Of a DNA stretch of 64,000 bases, positions 1 to 7,950 are shown one piece after another. Below the pieces are notes generated by a model that saw nothing but the letters and a program-made list of their open reading frames with translations, was not told the DNA's origin and made no database searches. The stretch spans positions 1-64,000 of the forward strand of contig JAURYH010000018.1 in the NCBI GenBank assembly GCA_030653975.1, given 5' to 3'. The translations under genes were made by a program, and so were the position numbers. How positions within the stretch are numbered: the first letter of the stretch is position 1; every line of letters starts with the position of its first letter. Source of the stretch: Hydrogenophaga sp. (GTDB lineage: Bacteria > Pseudomonadota > Gammaproteobacteria > Burkholderiales > Burkholderiaceae_C).

Positions 1-205
1 CGCCACCATTCCCGCCCACTACATCAAGGATGTGGAAGCCACCAGCGCCGGCAAGACCGTGCTGAAGGCCATGTTCAGCGGCTCGGTGTCGCAGAACCCG
101 TTCCTGTCCTTCAAGTTCAAGGGCGGCGCCAAGGGCGACAAGGTGGTGGTGAAGTGGACCGACAGCAAAGGTGATTCCCGCACCGACGAAGCCGCCATCG
201 CCTGA
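1..205 (+). CDS. soxZ: SoxZ, thiosulfate carrier subunit (C-terminal part, 5' end outside window)
   Basis: The window opens inside a reading frame (codons begin at base 2) that ends at TGA 203-205. The ~67 residues include PAHYIKDVEA, GSVSQNPFLSFKF and KGDKVVVKW, which match the C-terminal half of SoxZ, an immunoglobulin-like protein. SoxZ pairs with SoxY in the periplasm and presents the SoxY cysteine arm that carries sulfur intermediates of thiosulfate oxidation. The genes that follow, soxA, soxX and soxB, support the call. The N-terminal part and soxY lie to the left of the window. Confidence 0.9.
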   Translation, partial: ATIPAHYIKDVEATSAGKTVLKAMFSGSVSQNPFLSFKFKGGAKGDKVVVKWTDSKGDSRTDEAAIA

Positions 206-222
206 TCGGGCGCGGGCAAGAG

Positions 223-262
223 ACGGCCAGTCACGCCAGGTGCTGGCCGTTTTTGATTTTTC
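223..262 (+). terminator. Intrinsic-terminator-like hairpin between soxZ and soxA
   Basis: ACGGCCAG (223-230) is perfectly complementary to CTGGCCGT (243-250) across a 12-nt loop and is followed by TTTTGATTTTT. It lies 17 bases after the soxZ stop and 24 bases before soxA, within what is normally one operon. It could act as a partial terminator that lowers soxAXB expression relative to soxYZ. Confidence 0.65.
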
Positions 263-286
263 ACTGCAAAAGAAGGAGACCCCCAG

Positions 287-1108
287 ATGAAACAAGCCGT
301 GGTTTACCGCAGCGCTTTTGTGGCCCTCGCACTGACACTGGGTGCTGGTGCGGCGTCTGCCCAGGGCAATGCCACGCTGGATGGCATCGCCAAGTACCGT
401 GAGATGCTGCAAGACGGCAATCCGGCCGAACTGTTTGAGATGAAGGGCGAAGAGCTCTGGAAACAGAAGCGCGGCCCGAAGGCTGCCACGCTGGAACAGT
501 GCGATCTGGGCAAAGGGCCTGGCGTTCTGAAGGGGGCTTTCACCGAGCTGCCGCGTTACTTCAAGGACACCGGCAAGGTGATGGATCTGGAGACGCGCCT
601 GATCCATTGCATGGTGACTTTGCAGGGCTTTGATTCGGCCGAGCTCTACAAGGCAGCGCCTTCGATCGGCAAAGGCGAGGGTGCCAATCTGGTGGCCATC
701 ACGACCTATGTGGCGACGGCTTCCAAAGGCCTGCGCTTCAACCTGCCGAACAACACCGAGCAGGAAAAGGCCATGTACGAAGTGGGCAAGCGCCTGTTCT
801 TCCAGCGCAGTGGTCCGCACGATTTTTCTTGCTCGTCCTGCCACGGCATGGAAGGCGGTCGCATCCGCCTGCAGGATCTGCCCAACCTGACCAAGAATCC
901 GGGTGACGGCATTGGTTTCGCCGCGTGGCCAGCCTATCGGGTTTCGAACTCGCAGATGTGGACCATGCAAAAGCGCCTGAACGACTGCTACCGCCAGCAG
1001 CGCTTCCCCGAGCCCAAGTTCGGCAGCGATGCCACCATCGCCCTGGGCGTTTACATGGGCGTCAATTCCAAGGGCGCCGAATCCATCGTGCCGGCCATCA
1101 AGCGCTGA
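287..1108 (+). CDS. soxA: SoxA, c-type cytochrome subunit of the SoxAX complex (mono-haem type)
   Basis: 273 aa. SoxA with SoxX forms the SoxAX cytochrome that oxidatively conjugates thiosulfate to the SoxY cysteine in the periplasm. Residues 1-25 form a Sec signal peptide (VALALTLGAGAASA). Only one haem motif is visible: CSSCH, C182-H186. At the place where two-haem SoxA proteins carry an N-terminal haem there is C72 (EQCDLG) but no CxxCH; C108 may be its disulfide partner, as in mono-haem SoxA (inference). C234 (LNDCYRQQRF) is the expected active-site cysteine and haem ligand. A clear ribosome site (AAGGAG) precedes the ATG. soxX follows after 16 bases. Confidence 0.95.
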   Translation: MKQAVVYRSAFVALALTLGAGAASAQGNATLDGIAKYREMLQDGNPAELFEMKGEELWKQKRGPKAATLEQCDLGKGPGVLKGAFTELPRYFKDTGKVMDLETRLIHCMVTLQGFDSAELYKAAPSIGKGEGANLVAITTYVATASKGLRFNLPNNTEQEKAMYEVGKRLFFQRSGPHDFSCSSCHGMEGGRIRLQDLPNLTKNPGDGIGFAAWPAYRVSNSQMWTMQKRLNDCYRQQRFPEPKFGSDATIALGVYMGVNSKGAESIVPAIKR

Positions 1109-1124
1109 TCAGGAGACTTACCCC

Positions 1125-1775
1125 ATGAAAAAAACGATCTCTTTTGCACTCATTCCACTGGCCGTGGTGGCGCTCAGTGCCTGCACCACCAGCGTTGGTG
1201 GAGTGGACTATGACAAGATGCACGCCGATGTGGTGGCCGCTTCCTTCCAGCCCAATGGCATCGCCACGATGGCGTACCTCAAGCAGGACGAAGCCAACCG
1301 TCAGTGCAGCGCTGCCGATGTGGCGGGCAAGCCGCTCGACGAGAAGGCCGCCAAAGCCATCGAAGCCGCCGAGCTCAAGACCGTGAAGATGCCCAGCGAC
1401 GGCAAATTTCTGGGTGACTGGAAAGAGGGCGAAAAAATTGCCCAGAGCGGTCGCGGCCTGACCTGGACCGACAAGGCCGATACCCCCAATGGCGGCAACT
1501 GCTACAACTGCCACCAGATGGACAAAAAGGAAATCTCCTTCGGCAATCTGGGTCCCAGCCTGTACAACTACGGCAAGCTGCGCGGCGTGACGGATCCGGA
1601 CGCTGCCGCTTCCAAGGCCATCGTGGAATACACCTGGGGCAAGCTGTGGAACTCGCGTGCCTACAACGCCTGTTCCCAGATGCCGCGCGCAGGGCACAAG
1701 GGCATTCTCAACGAGAAGCAGCTGCAGCACGTGATGGCGCTGTTGCTGGATCCCGCTTCGCCGGTGAACCAGTGA
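1125..1775 (+). CDS. soxX: SoxX, c-type cytochrome subunit of SoxAX, with a lipoprotein signal
   Basis: 216 aa, partner of SoxA. One haem motif, CYNCH (C126, C129, H130), and a likely axial Met in SQMPRAG (M186). The N-terminus has lysines at 2-3, a hydrophobic stretch and LSAC with Cys20 followed by TT. This is a good lipobox, so the protein may be a lipid-anchored form rather than a soluble periplasmic one. The start was set at ATG 1125 because it follows AGGAG and begins the signal peptide; the frame stays open upstream inside soxA but makes no sense there. GGNCYNCH and the NLGPSLYNYG segment are typical of SoxX. Confidence 0.93.
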   Translation: MKKTISFALIPLAVVALSACTTSVGGVDYDKMHADVVAASFQPNGIATMAYLKQDEANRQCSAADVAGKPLDEKAAKAIEAAELKTVKMPSDGKFLGDWKEGEKIAQSGRGLTWTDKADTPNGGNCYNCHQMDKKEISFGNLGPSLYNYGKLRGVTDPDAAASKAIVEYTWGKLWNSRAYNACSQMPRAGHKGILNEKQLQHVMALLLDPASPVNQ

Positions 1776-1813
1776 TGAAATCGCGCCCGCAGGACGCCTG
1801 ACCTGTGGTGCGG

Positions 1814-1842
1814 CCTGCTCCCGGTGTCGAACCGGGAGCAGG
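1814..1842. repeat. Perfect 12-bp inverted repeat between soxX and soxB
   Basis: CCTGCTCCCGGT (1814-1825) and ACCGGGAGCAGG (1831-1842) form a perfect stem with a 5-nt loop. No T-run follows on the plus strand; an A-run begins 10 bases later. It is therefore not a standard forward terminator. It could be an mRNA stability or processing element, or a weak terminator read from the other strand. Confidence 0.6.
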
Positions 1843-1899
1843 AGGCGGGGCAAAAAAAATTTGGCGCAAATATCAGCAATTAATTGTTAAGGAATGTTT

Positions 1900-3624
1900 A
1901 TGAGCTTCAGTCGTCGTGAATTCATGCAGGTGCTCGCCGTGGCCAGTGCCACGGGCATGGCTTTGAGTCACAAGGATGTGTTGGCCGCTGCGCCGGGTGC
2001 GGGTGATCGTCTTTACGACGTGCCCAAGTTCGGCAATGTCAGCTTCCTGCACTTCACCGACTGCCATGCCCAGCTGACACCCATCTACTTCCGCGAGCCA
2101 AACGTGAACCTCGGCGTGGCCGAGGCTGTGGGGCGTCCGCCCCACATCGTCGGCGAGAAGCTGCTCAAGCACTATGGCTTCAAACCCAATACGCACGAAG
2201 CACACGCCTTCAGCTACCTGAATTTCAGTCAAGCCGCCAAGACCTACGGCAAGGTGGGTGGTTTTGCCCATCTGGCCACGCTGATCAAGCAGCTCAAAGC
2301 CAGCCGCCCGCATGCGCTGTTGCTCGACGGCGGTGACACCTGGCAAGGGTCGGCCACTTCGCTCTGGACCAATGGCCAAGACATGGTGGACGCCTGCAAG
2401 CTGCTCGGTGTGAACATGATGACGCCGCACTGGGAGTTCACCTTCGGTGCCAAGCGCGTGCAGGAAATCGTCGAAAAAGACTTCAAGGGGCACATCGATT
2501 TTCTGGCGCAGAACGTCCAGACCTCGGACTTTGGCGATCAGGTGTTCTCGCCTTACTCGATGCGCGAGATGAATGGCGTGAAGGTGGCGGTGATCGGGCA
2601 GGCCTTTCCCTACACCCCCATCGCCAACCCGCGCTACATGGTGCCCGACTGGTCCTTTGGTATCAAGGACGAGCACATGCAGCAGATGGTCGACGAAGCC
2701 CGCGGCAAGGGTGCGCAAGTGGTCGTCGTGTTGTCGCACAACGGCATGGACGTCGATATCAAGATGGCCTCGCGCGTGCGCGGCATCGACGCCGTGCTCG
2801 GTGGCCACACCCACGATGGCATGCCGGCTCCGGTGATTGTCAAGAACAGCGGCGGCCAGACCCTGGTGACCAATGCCGGTTCGAACAGCAAGTACCTCGG
2901 CGTGCTCGACTTCGACGTGCGCGGCGGCAAGGTGCAGGACTTCCGCTACAAGCTGCTGCCGGTGTTCTCCAACCTGCTCGCGGCCGACAAAGAGATGCAG
3001 GCTCACATCGACAAGGTGCGTGCACCCTACAAGGACAAGCTGGAAGAAAAGCTCGCAGTGACCGAAGACCTGCTCTACCGTCGAGGCAATTTCAACGGCT
3101 CGTGGGACCAGGTCATTTGCGATGCGCTGATCGATGTGAAGGGCGCCGACATGTCGTTTTCGCCCGGTGTGCGCTGGGGCACCTCCTTGTTGCCGGGTGA
3201 CGAGATCACCTACGAGCGCATGATGGACCAGATGGCGCTGACCTACCCCGCTACCACGCTCAACGAGTTCACGGGCGAGCAGATCAAAGGCATCCTGGAA
3301 GACATCGGCGACAACATCTTCAACCCCGATCCCTATTACCAGCAGGGTGGGGACATGGTTCGTGTGGGTGGGCTGGAATACAGCGTGACGCCGAAAGCCG
3401 CAGCCGGTCAGCGCATCAACAACATGATGCTCAAAGGCAAACCCATCGAAGCCGACAAGAAATACAAGGTGGCCGGTTGGGCTTCGGTGCAAGAGGGTGT
3501 GCAGGGCGAACCCATCTGGGATCTCGTCTCGGGTTACCTGCGCGACAAAAAGGTGATCAAGGGTGTCAAGATCAATACGCCGAAGGTCATCGGCATGGAG
3601 GGCAACCCGGGCTTCGCTGCTTGA
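1900..3624 (+). CDS. soxB: SoxB, periplasmic thiosulfohydrolase (dimanganese)
   Basis: 574 aa. SoxB hydrolyses the terminal sulfone from SoxY-bound thiosulfate, releasing sulfate. The N-terminus has a twin-arginine signal (SRREFM, R5-R6, then a hydrophobic stretch), consistent with Tat export of a folded metalloprotein. Metallophosphoesterase motifs are visible: FTDCHAQ (D54, H56), LLDGGDTWQGS (from residue 141), PHWEFTFG, SHNGMDVD and GGHTHDG. A 5'-nucleotidase-type C-terminal domain follows. Two ATGs lie 6 bases apart (1894 and 1900); 1900 was chosen because AAGGA at 1889-1893 is then well spaced. It is the last recognisable sox gene here. Confidence 0.94.
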   Translation: MSFSRREFMQVLAVASATGMALSHKDVLAAAPGAGDRLYDVPKFGNVSFLHFTDCHAQLTPIYFREPNVNLGVAEAVGRPPHIVGEKLLKHYGFKPNTHEAHAFSYLNFSQAAKTYGKVGGFAHLATLIKQLKASRPHALLLDGGDTWQGSATSLWTNGQDMVDACKLLGVNMMTPHWEFTFGAKRVQEIVEKDFKGHIDFLAQNVQTSDFGDQVFSPYSMREMNGVKVAVIGQAFPYTPIANPRYMVPDWSFGIKDEHMQQMVDEARGKGAQVVVVLSHNGMDVDIKMASRVRGIDAVLGGHTHDGMPAPVIVKNSGGQTLVTNAGSNSKYLGVLDFDVRGGKVQDFRYKLLPVFSNLLAADKEMQAHIDKVRAPYKDKLEEKLAVTEDLLYRRGNFNGSWDQVICDALIDVKGADMSFSPGVRWGTSLLPGDEITYERMMDQMALTYPATTLNEFTGEQIKGILEDIGDNIFNPDPYYQQGGDMVRVGGLEYSVTPKAAAGQRINNMMLKGKPIEADKKYKVAGWASVQEGVQGEPIWDLVSGYLRDKKVIKGVKINTPKVIGMEGNPGFAA

Positions 3625-3695
3625 TCACAGAGTCGATGGGCCGCAGCGGTGTTTGATATGCTCCTTCGGCCTGTTTACTCTCCAAGGAATTTTCG

Positions 3696-3923
3696 ATGAT
3701 CAAGAACGCAGGGATGCTGATCGCGGTGCTGGTGCTCGCGGGTTGTGCATCTTCAAAACCCTTCTGGGCCAAGCCCAACGTGTCCTCCGATGACACCTAC
3801 ACCCAGTTGTCCGAGTGCCGCTTCCAGGTGGGTTTGAACAAGGTTCCCAAATCAGAGCAGGAACTCATGGTGGCGCACTGCATGCGGGGCAAGGGCTTCC
3901 GGCTGCTGGCCAACGACAGCTGA
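3696..3923 (+). CDS. Small predicted lipoprotein, function unknown
   Basis: 75 aa. The first 17 residues form a lipoprotein signal peptide with lipobox LAGC (Cys17). The mature part has two cysteines (SECRF and AHCMRGKGF) that could form a disulfide. AAGGA lies at a suitable distance upstream, and a strong intrinsic terminator follows, so it is probably a real short transcription unit after soxB. I recognise no named family. The spacing CRF...HCMRGKGF(R) resembles small cell-envelope lipoproteins of proteobacteria, but no function can be assigned. Confidence 0.65.
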   Translation: MIKNAGMLIAVLVLAGCASSKPFWAKPNVSSDDTYTQLSECRFQVGLNKVPKSEQELMVAHCMRGKGFRLLANDS

Positions 3924-3951
3924 GCGTTGGCGGTTCGCTGAGTCACCAGTA

Positions 3952-3996
3952 AAAATCCCCTCGCGGCGCGTCTGTGAAGGGGATTTTCTTTTGTTT
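3952..3996 (+). terminator. Intrinsic terminator after the small lipoprotein gene
   Basis: AAAATCCCC pairs with GGGGATTTT around a 19-nt G/C-rich loop and is followed by CTTTTGTTT. It lies 28 bases after the stop codon. Confidence 0.8.
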
Positions 3997-4061
3997 GTGC
4001 ACGCAAGATGTCCCCCAGGAAAGCGCTGGCTGAACGGGCACTGTGGGGGATATCCAGAAAC

Positions 4062-4086
4062 ACAAAAGCCCCGGAGTGCGGGGCTT
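4062..4086 (-). terminator. Intrinsic terminator of the tRNA-Ser gene
   Basis: Read on the minus strand, AAGCCCCG and CGGGGCTT form a perfect 8-bp stem with a 5-nt loop, and the 3' arm runs into TTTTGTG. It lies 45 bases beyond the tRNA 3' end, consistent with a monocistronic tRNA unit. Confidence 0.75.
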
Positions 4087-4131
4087 GTGGGTGGTCTTGT
4101 GGACTTCTTGGGAAGTCCGGAAACCAGTTTT

Positions 4132-4223
4132 TGGCGGAGAAGGAGGGATTCGAACCCTCGGTACAGTTGAAACTGTACGCCGGATTTCGAATCCGGTGCA
4201 TTCGACCACTCTGCCACCTCTCC
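4132..4223 (-). tRNA. serU: tRNA-Ser (anticodon CGA, reads UCG)
   Basis: The minus strand folds as a class II tRNA. The acceptor stem GGAGAGG pairs with CTTCTCC (one G-U), discriminator G and an encoded CCA follow. The anticodon stem CCGGA/TCCGG encloses loop TTCGAAA, giving anticodon CGA. There is a long variable arm (GTACAGT...ACTGTAC) typical of serine tRNAs, and a T-loop GGGTTCGAATCCC. A -10-like TAGAAT lies on the minus strand at 4239-4244. The gene symbol is borrowed from the E. coli CGA isoacceptor. Confidence 0.95.
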
Positions 4224-4315
4224 GCGTCGAAGCCTTGTATTCTAGCAGGAGACAGGCACTGCTTTTTACGGGCATTCCGGTGTGACAATGGTTCACCGTC
4301 TGTTCGTGGTTATTC

Positions 4316-5761
4316 ATGCTTGTCGATACCCAGCCCGCAACCCACCAGCATCTGCCAGCCTCGCCCGAGGTGATAGACCAGTGGGTCCACGCCCAGCTGA
4401 TCGGTGTCCTGATGGACAACATGGTCCCATCGATGCTGGCTGCGACACTGGCACTGCCGGTGCTGGTGTTCATGATGGCTGGTGAGGTTGACCTGCCTTC
4501 CTTGCTGCTCTGGACAGGCCTTTTGGTGACCGTGCTGGTGTTCCGCTACCGTCTGATCGGGATTTACCAGTTGCGCTACGACAGTTCCGAAGGGCCGCAG
4601 CGCATGGCGTTTGTGAACCGCTACCAGTGGACCTGGAGTGCCGTGGGCTTCCTTTGGGGTGGTGGGGTGCTGTTGACCTACCTGCAAGCCCGTCCGGCGA
4701 CGCAGTTTGTCTGCGGCATCGTGGTGCTTGGGCAGGGACTGCTCACCTTGACGGCTTTCAGTGCCTATTTGCCGGTCTTCCGGCGGTATGTTCACGCCCT
4801 TGTGATTTCGGTCTTGCTGGGCCTTACCCTCAACACCTTCCGGGCACCAGACACAACGTCTGTGATGGAGCAAAGCCTCGCTTTGATGGCCCTGTTGATG
4901 GTGTTCTGGTGGCTTTTGCTGGTGGCGGGGAAGCGCCTGCATCAGATCTACCGCGCCAGTTTCGAACTGCAATTTTCCAACCAGGAACTGATCGATTCGC
5001 TGACCCAACAGACGCGGGCCTCGATCCGGGCTGTGGCGACCAAAAACCGGTTTCTGGCGTCGGCTGCTCACGATCTCCGTCAGCCGGTACATGCCCTGAG
5101 TCTGTATGCCGACTGGTTGGCCACCGAGCCGGAGATGGCGCGCGATATATCGCCGCGGATCCTGCAGTCGACCCGGGCCATCAACGAGCTGTTTGACTCC
5201 CTGTTTGACCTGACGCGCATCGATGCGGGCAATTACAAGGTGCGCTTGCAGAACGTGGACGTGCCGCAACTCTTCGCCGAGCTGACCACACAGTTTGAGC
5301 CCGTTGCTGTCGGTAAGTCACTCAAGTTCAAGACGCATGCCAAACCCACGACGATATGGGCCGATCCGGTGGTGTTGCGCCGGATTCTGGGCAACCTGCT
5401 GTCCAACGCGTTTCGTCACACACAGCGAGGTGGCGTCTTGCTGGGTCTGCGGCGGCGGGAGGGGATGCTGGTTTTTGAAGTCTGGGACACCGGTGTGGGC
5501 ATTGCTCGCGAACACCAGCAGGCGATATTTCAGGAGTTTTTCAGGGTGTCTCAGCACCAGGGGACCGAAGACAGTCTGGGTCTGGGTCTGACCATTGTTT
5601 CCAAGCTGGCCACGCTCATGGGCTATCAGCTGGCGCTGTCTTCACAGGCGGATCGGGGCAGCGTGTTCCGTGTGCTGCTGCCCGCGTACACACAGAAATC
5701 AGTGGTGGAGACAACGCCGGAGAATGTGATGCCGCGCTCGGCGGCAAGTGCTGGCAGCTGA
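4316..5761 (+). CDS. Membrane sensor histidine kinase of a two-component system
   Basis: 481 aa. About six hydrophobic segments occupy residues ~36-205, so sensing is probably through the membrane rather than a large periplasmic domain. The cytoplasmic part carries all kinase motifs: H-box AAHDLRQPVHAL (phospho-acceptor H252), N-box NLLSNAFRHT, G1 DTGVGI, F-box FFRV and G2 GLGLTI. The signal is unknown. The response regulator gene lies immediately downstream on the other strand (convergent, 43 bases apart), making it the likely partner. The ATG has no obvious Shine-Dalgarno sequence. No receiver domain is fused. Confidence 0.85.
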   Translation: MLVDTQPATHQHLPASPEVIDQWVHAQLIGVLMDNMVPSMLAATLALPVLVFMMAGEVDLPSLLLWTGLLVTVLVFRYRLIGIYQLRYDSSEGPQRMAFVNRYQWTWSAVGFLWGGGVLLTYLQARPATQFVCGIVVLGQGLLTLTAFSAYLPVFRRYVHALVISVLLGLTLNTFRAPDTTSVMEQSLALMALLMVFWWLLLVAGKRLHQIYRASFELQFSNQELIDSLTQQTRASIRAVATKNRFLASAAHDLRQPVHALSLYADWLATEPEMARDISPRILQSTRAINELFDSLFDLTRIDAGNYKVRLQNVDVPQLFAELTTQFEPVAVGKSLKFKTHAKPTTIWADPVVLRRILGNLLSNAFRHTQRGGVLLGLRRREGMLVFEVWDTGVGIAREHQQAIFQEFFRVSQHQGTEDSLGLGLTIVSKLATLMGYQLALSSQADRGSVFRVLLPAYTQKSVVETTPENVMPRSAASAGS

Positions 5762-5781
5762 AGCAGGCTGATCAGCCTGCT
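5762..5781. terminator. Perfect 20-bp palindrome between convergent kinase and regulator genes
   Basis: AGCAGGCTGA followed directly by its complement TCAGCCTGCT, starting at the kinase stop. It probably forms a hairpin ending one or both convergent transcripts. No T-run is present, so intrinsic termination is uncertain. Confidence 0.5.
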
Positions 5782-5804
5782 CCCGGGGAGCACTCAGGCA
5801 AAGC

Positions 5805-6398
5805 TCAGAGGTCGAGCAAGCCGGCGGTGCGCGCCAGATGGCTGGCTTGGGATCGGCTCTTGACATTGAGGCGCCGGAACAGGCGCCACAGGTGCACCTT
5901 GACGGTGTGTTCGCTGATCTGCAGTTGCTCGGCGATGTCGCGGTTGGAGAGGCCGCGGTCCAGCATGACGAGCAGCTGTTTTTGCCGCTTGGACAACTTT
6001 TCAGGGATGGTCGGTGCGTTTTCGTCTTCTGGCTCTTCGGCCAGGAATTCGCGCAGCACCTTGCCGATCTGGGCGGCACCGGCCGATTTTTCGACGTAGG
6101 CGTCGGCACCTGCTTCCCGGGCCAGGTCTTCGTAGTCAGAGGCCGGCGATGCAGACAGCACGATCAGTGACGTGTCGGGAAGCATTTGGCGCACCTCGCG
6201 CACGCCAGAGACGCCATGGGTGTCGGGCAGCTTCAGGTCAAGGCAGACCAGCTCAGGTTCCCCGTGCTCAGCAATGGCCTTGCTCACGGTCGCCAGGCGT
6301 TCCAGTTCGATCACCTGGGTGGAGGACCGAAGACGACGCAGAAGCATGACGACGGCTTCGCGCATCAGCGGATGATCGTCAATGACAAAGATACTCAT
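5805..6398 (-). CDS. NarL/FixJ-type response regulator (receiver plus LuxR HTH)
   Basis: 197 aa. Receiver domain residues 1-~120: acidic pair D7-D8, phospho-acceptor D54 in VCLDLKLPD, and conserved Lys in YVEKSAGA. The LuxR-type helix-turn-helix at ~135-197 contains LSKRQKQLLVMLDRGLSNRD, IAEQLQISEHTVKVHLWRLF. It is therefore a DNA-binding regulator, and it faces a histidine kinase gene that probably phosphorylates it. The target genes are not evident; the neighbouring lipoprotein and sox genes are possible but unproven. Confidence 0.88.
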   Translation of the reverse strand: MSIFVIDDHPLMREAVVMLLRRLRSSTQVIELERLATVSKAIAEHGEPELVCLDLKLPDTHGVSGVREVRQMLPDTSLIVLSASPASDYEDLAREAGADAYVEKSAGAAQIGKVLREFLAEEPEDENAPTIPEKLSKRQKQLLVMLDRGLSNRDIAEQLQISEHTVKVHLWRLFRRLNVKSRSQASHLARTAGLLDL

Positions 6399-6636
6399 GG
6401 GGGAATGTGCTGTTAAGTTATGTTTTCAGAGAGACAGCATATCGGCATTGACAGCTTTTGGCGATAGCAACAAGGGCCTGTTTGTACACCTTGTTTTTAG
6501 TTTTTGATGCCCGTGTTCCATGAAGTTGGGAACTCGGTAAACACCAGCGGTGTGCTGCCTGGGGCGGTGTCTCGTCGGTGTCCACCCCGGAAACCGATTG
6601 TCGCAGGTTCGGGAATGCGCAACCTTCGCTGCTGCA

Positions 6637-7932
6637 TCAGTCGGTTGACGCTGCAAAACACCCGAGGGCTTGTGCCAGTACCTGCGGATCGGCCGAAACG
6701 ATCAGCTGGCTTTGCAGCTCGGCGATGGCGTCCGTACCTTGTTGCTGCAGCCGGGCGACTGTGCCTGCCGCTTCCCGCGGCGACGCAAAGCCGGTGCTTT
6801 GCAGCAGCAGGTGGCCTTGCGCATCGAGCAGCTTGAAGTAGAACAGGCCGTCTTTTTCGCGGTATTGCTTGAAGCTGGGCGCGGCCGCCCGGGTGGCCTT
6901 GGACGCCTTGACCGGGGTCGGCTGGCTGTCCAGCGGGCGAAGGCCGACGGCGTGGCGCAGCCGCGCGGTGAACGGCGTGGCGAGGGCGCGCGCCTTTTTT
7001 GCACCCGCTTGCAGGGTGCGTTCGATCTGCGCCGGGTCCTGGATCAGTTCGTCGTAGACCGCGCGCATGGGGGCGATCTCGGCGTCCAGGCGTTCAAAAA
7101 GCAACTGCTTGGCGTCGCCCCAGGCGATGCCGTCGGCGTAGGACCTGGCCAGCACGGCGGTTTCTTCGGCACTGGCAAAGGCCTGGTAGAGCTGGAACAG
7201 GGCCGAGCCCTGGGTGTCCTTGGGCTCGCCGGGCGCGCGCGAGTCGGTGACGATGCCCATGATGAGCTTGCGCAGTTGTTCCCTGGGCGCGAACAGCGGA
7301 ATCGTGTTGTCGTAGCTCTTGCTCATCTTGCGGCCGTCCAGCCCGGGCAGGGTGGCCACGTGGTCTTCGATCACAGCCTCGGGCAGGGTGAAGTGTTCAC
7401 CGTAGAGGTGGTTGAAGCTCGACGCGATGTCGCGCGCCATCTCGATGTGCTGGATCTGGTCACGCCCGACCGGCACCTGGTGGGCGTTGAACATCAGGAT
7501 GTCCGCCGCCATCAGCACCGGGTACATGAAGAGCCCGGCGGTGACACCGTTGTCGGGTTCGTCGCCGCCGGCGGTGTTCTTGTCGACCGAGGCCTTGTAG
7601 GCGTGGGCCCTGTTGAGCAGCCCCTTGCCGGTCACGCAGGTGAGCAGCCAGGTGAGTTCGGGGATTTCGGGAATGTCGGACTGGCGGTAGAAGGTGACCT
7701 TCTCCGGGTCCAGGCCGCAGGCCAGCCAGGTGGCGGCGATCTCCAGCGTGGAGCGTTGCACGCGCGCCGGGTCACCGACCTTGATCAGGGCGTGGTAGTC
7801 GGCCAGGAAATAGAAGCTCTCGACCGAAGCCAGGCGGCTGGCGCGCACCGTGGGGCGGACAGCGCCCACGTAGTTGCCCAGATGAGGTGTGCCCGAGGTG
7901 GTGATGCCGGTGAGGACGCGTTGGTGGCTCAT
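6637..7932 (-). CDS. trpS: Tryptophanyl-tRNA synthetase with a C-terminal extension
   Basis: 431 aa, class I synthetase charging tRNA-Trp. The HIGH-type motif is PHLGNYVGA (residues 16-24) and the KMSKS loop is K202-S206. GRDQIQHIEMARD is the usual Trp/ATP site segment. The catalytic enzyme is typically ~330-350 aa. Here a basic linker is followed by a C-terminal block (FKQYREKDGLFYFKLLDAQG through the LLQSTGFASPREAAGTVARL region) resembling the YegP/DUF1508 fold. It is the last gene of a five-gene minus-strand run; the start lies 18 bases after the M50 gene stop. Confidence 0.95.
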   Translation of the reverse strand: MSHQRVLTGITTSGTPHLGNYVGAVRPTVRASRLASVESFYFLADYHALIKVGDPARVQRSTLEIAATWLACGLDPEKVTFYRQSDIPEIPELTWLLTCVTGKGLLNRAHAYKASVDKNTAGGDEPDNGVTAGLFMYPVLMAADILMFNAHQVPVGRDQIQHIEMARDIASSFNHLYGEHFTLPEAVIEDHVATLPGLDGRKMSKSYDNTIPLFAPREQLRKLIMGIVTDSRAPGEPKDTQGSALFQLYQAFASAEETAVLARSYADGIAWGDAKQLLFERLDAEIAPMRAVYDELIQDPAQIERTLQAGAKKARALATPFTARLRHAVGLRPLDSQPTPVKASKATRAAAPSFKQYREKDGLFYFKLLDAQGHLLLQSTGFASPREAAGTVARLQQQGTDAIAELQSQLIVSADPQVLAQALGCFAASTD

Positions 7933-7950
7933 GAACAGGGATATCCGAAA

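Noticed and set aside
4132..4223. tRNA-Ser as an integration site with a mobile element
   Set aside because: Both sides carry ordinary genes; no integrase, direct repeat of the tRNA end or composition shift was seen.
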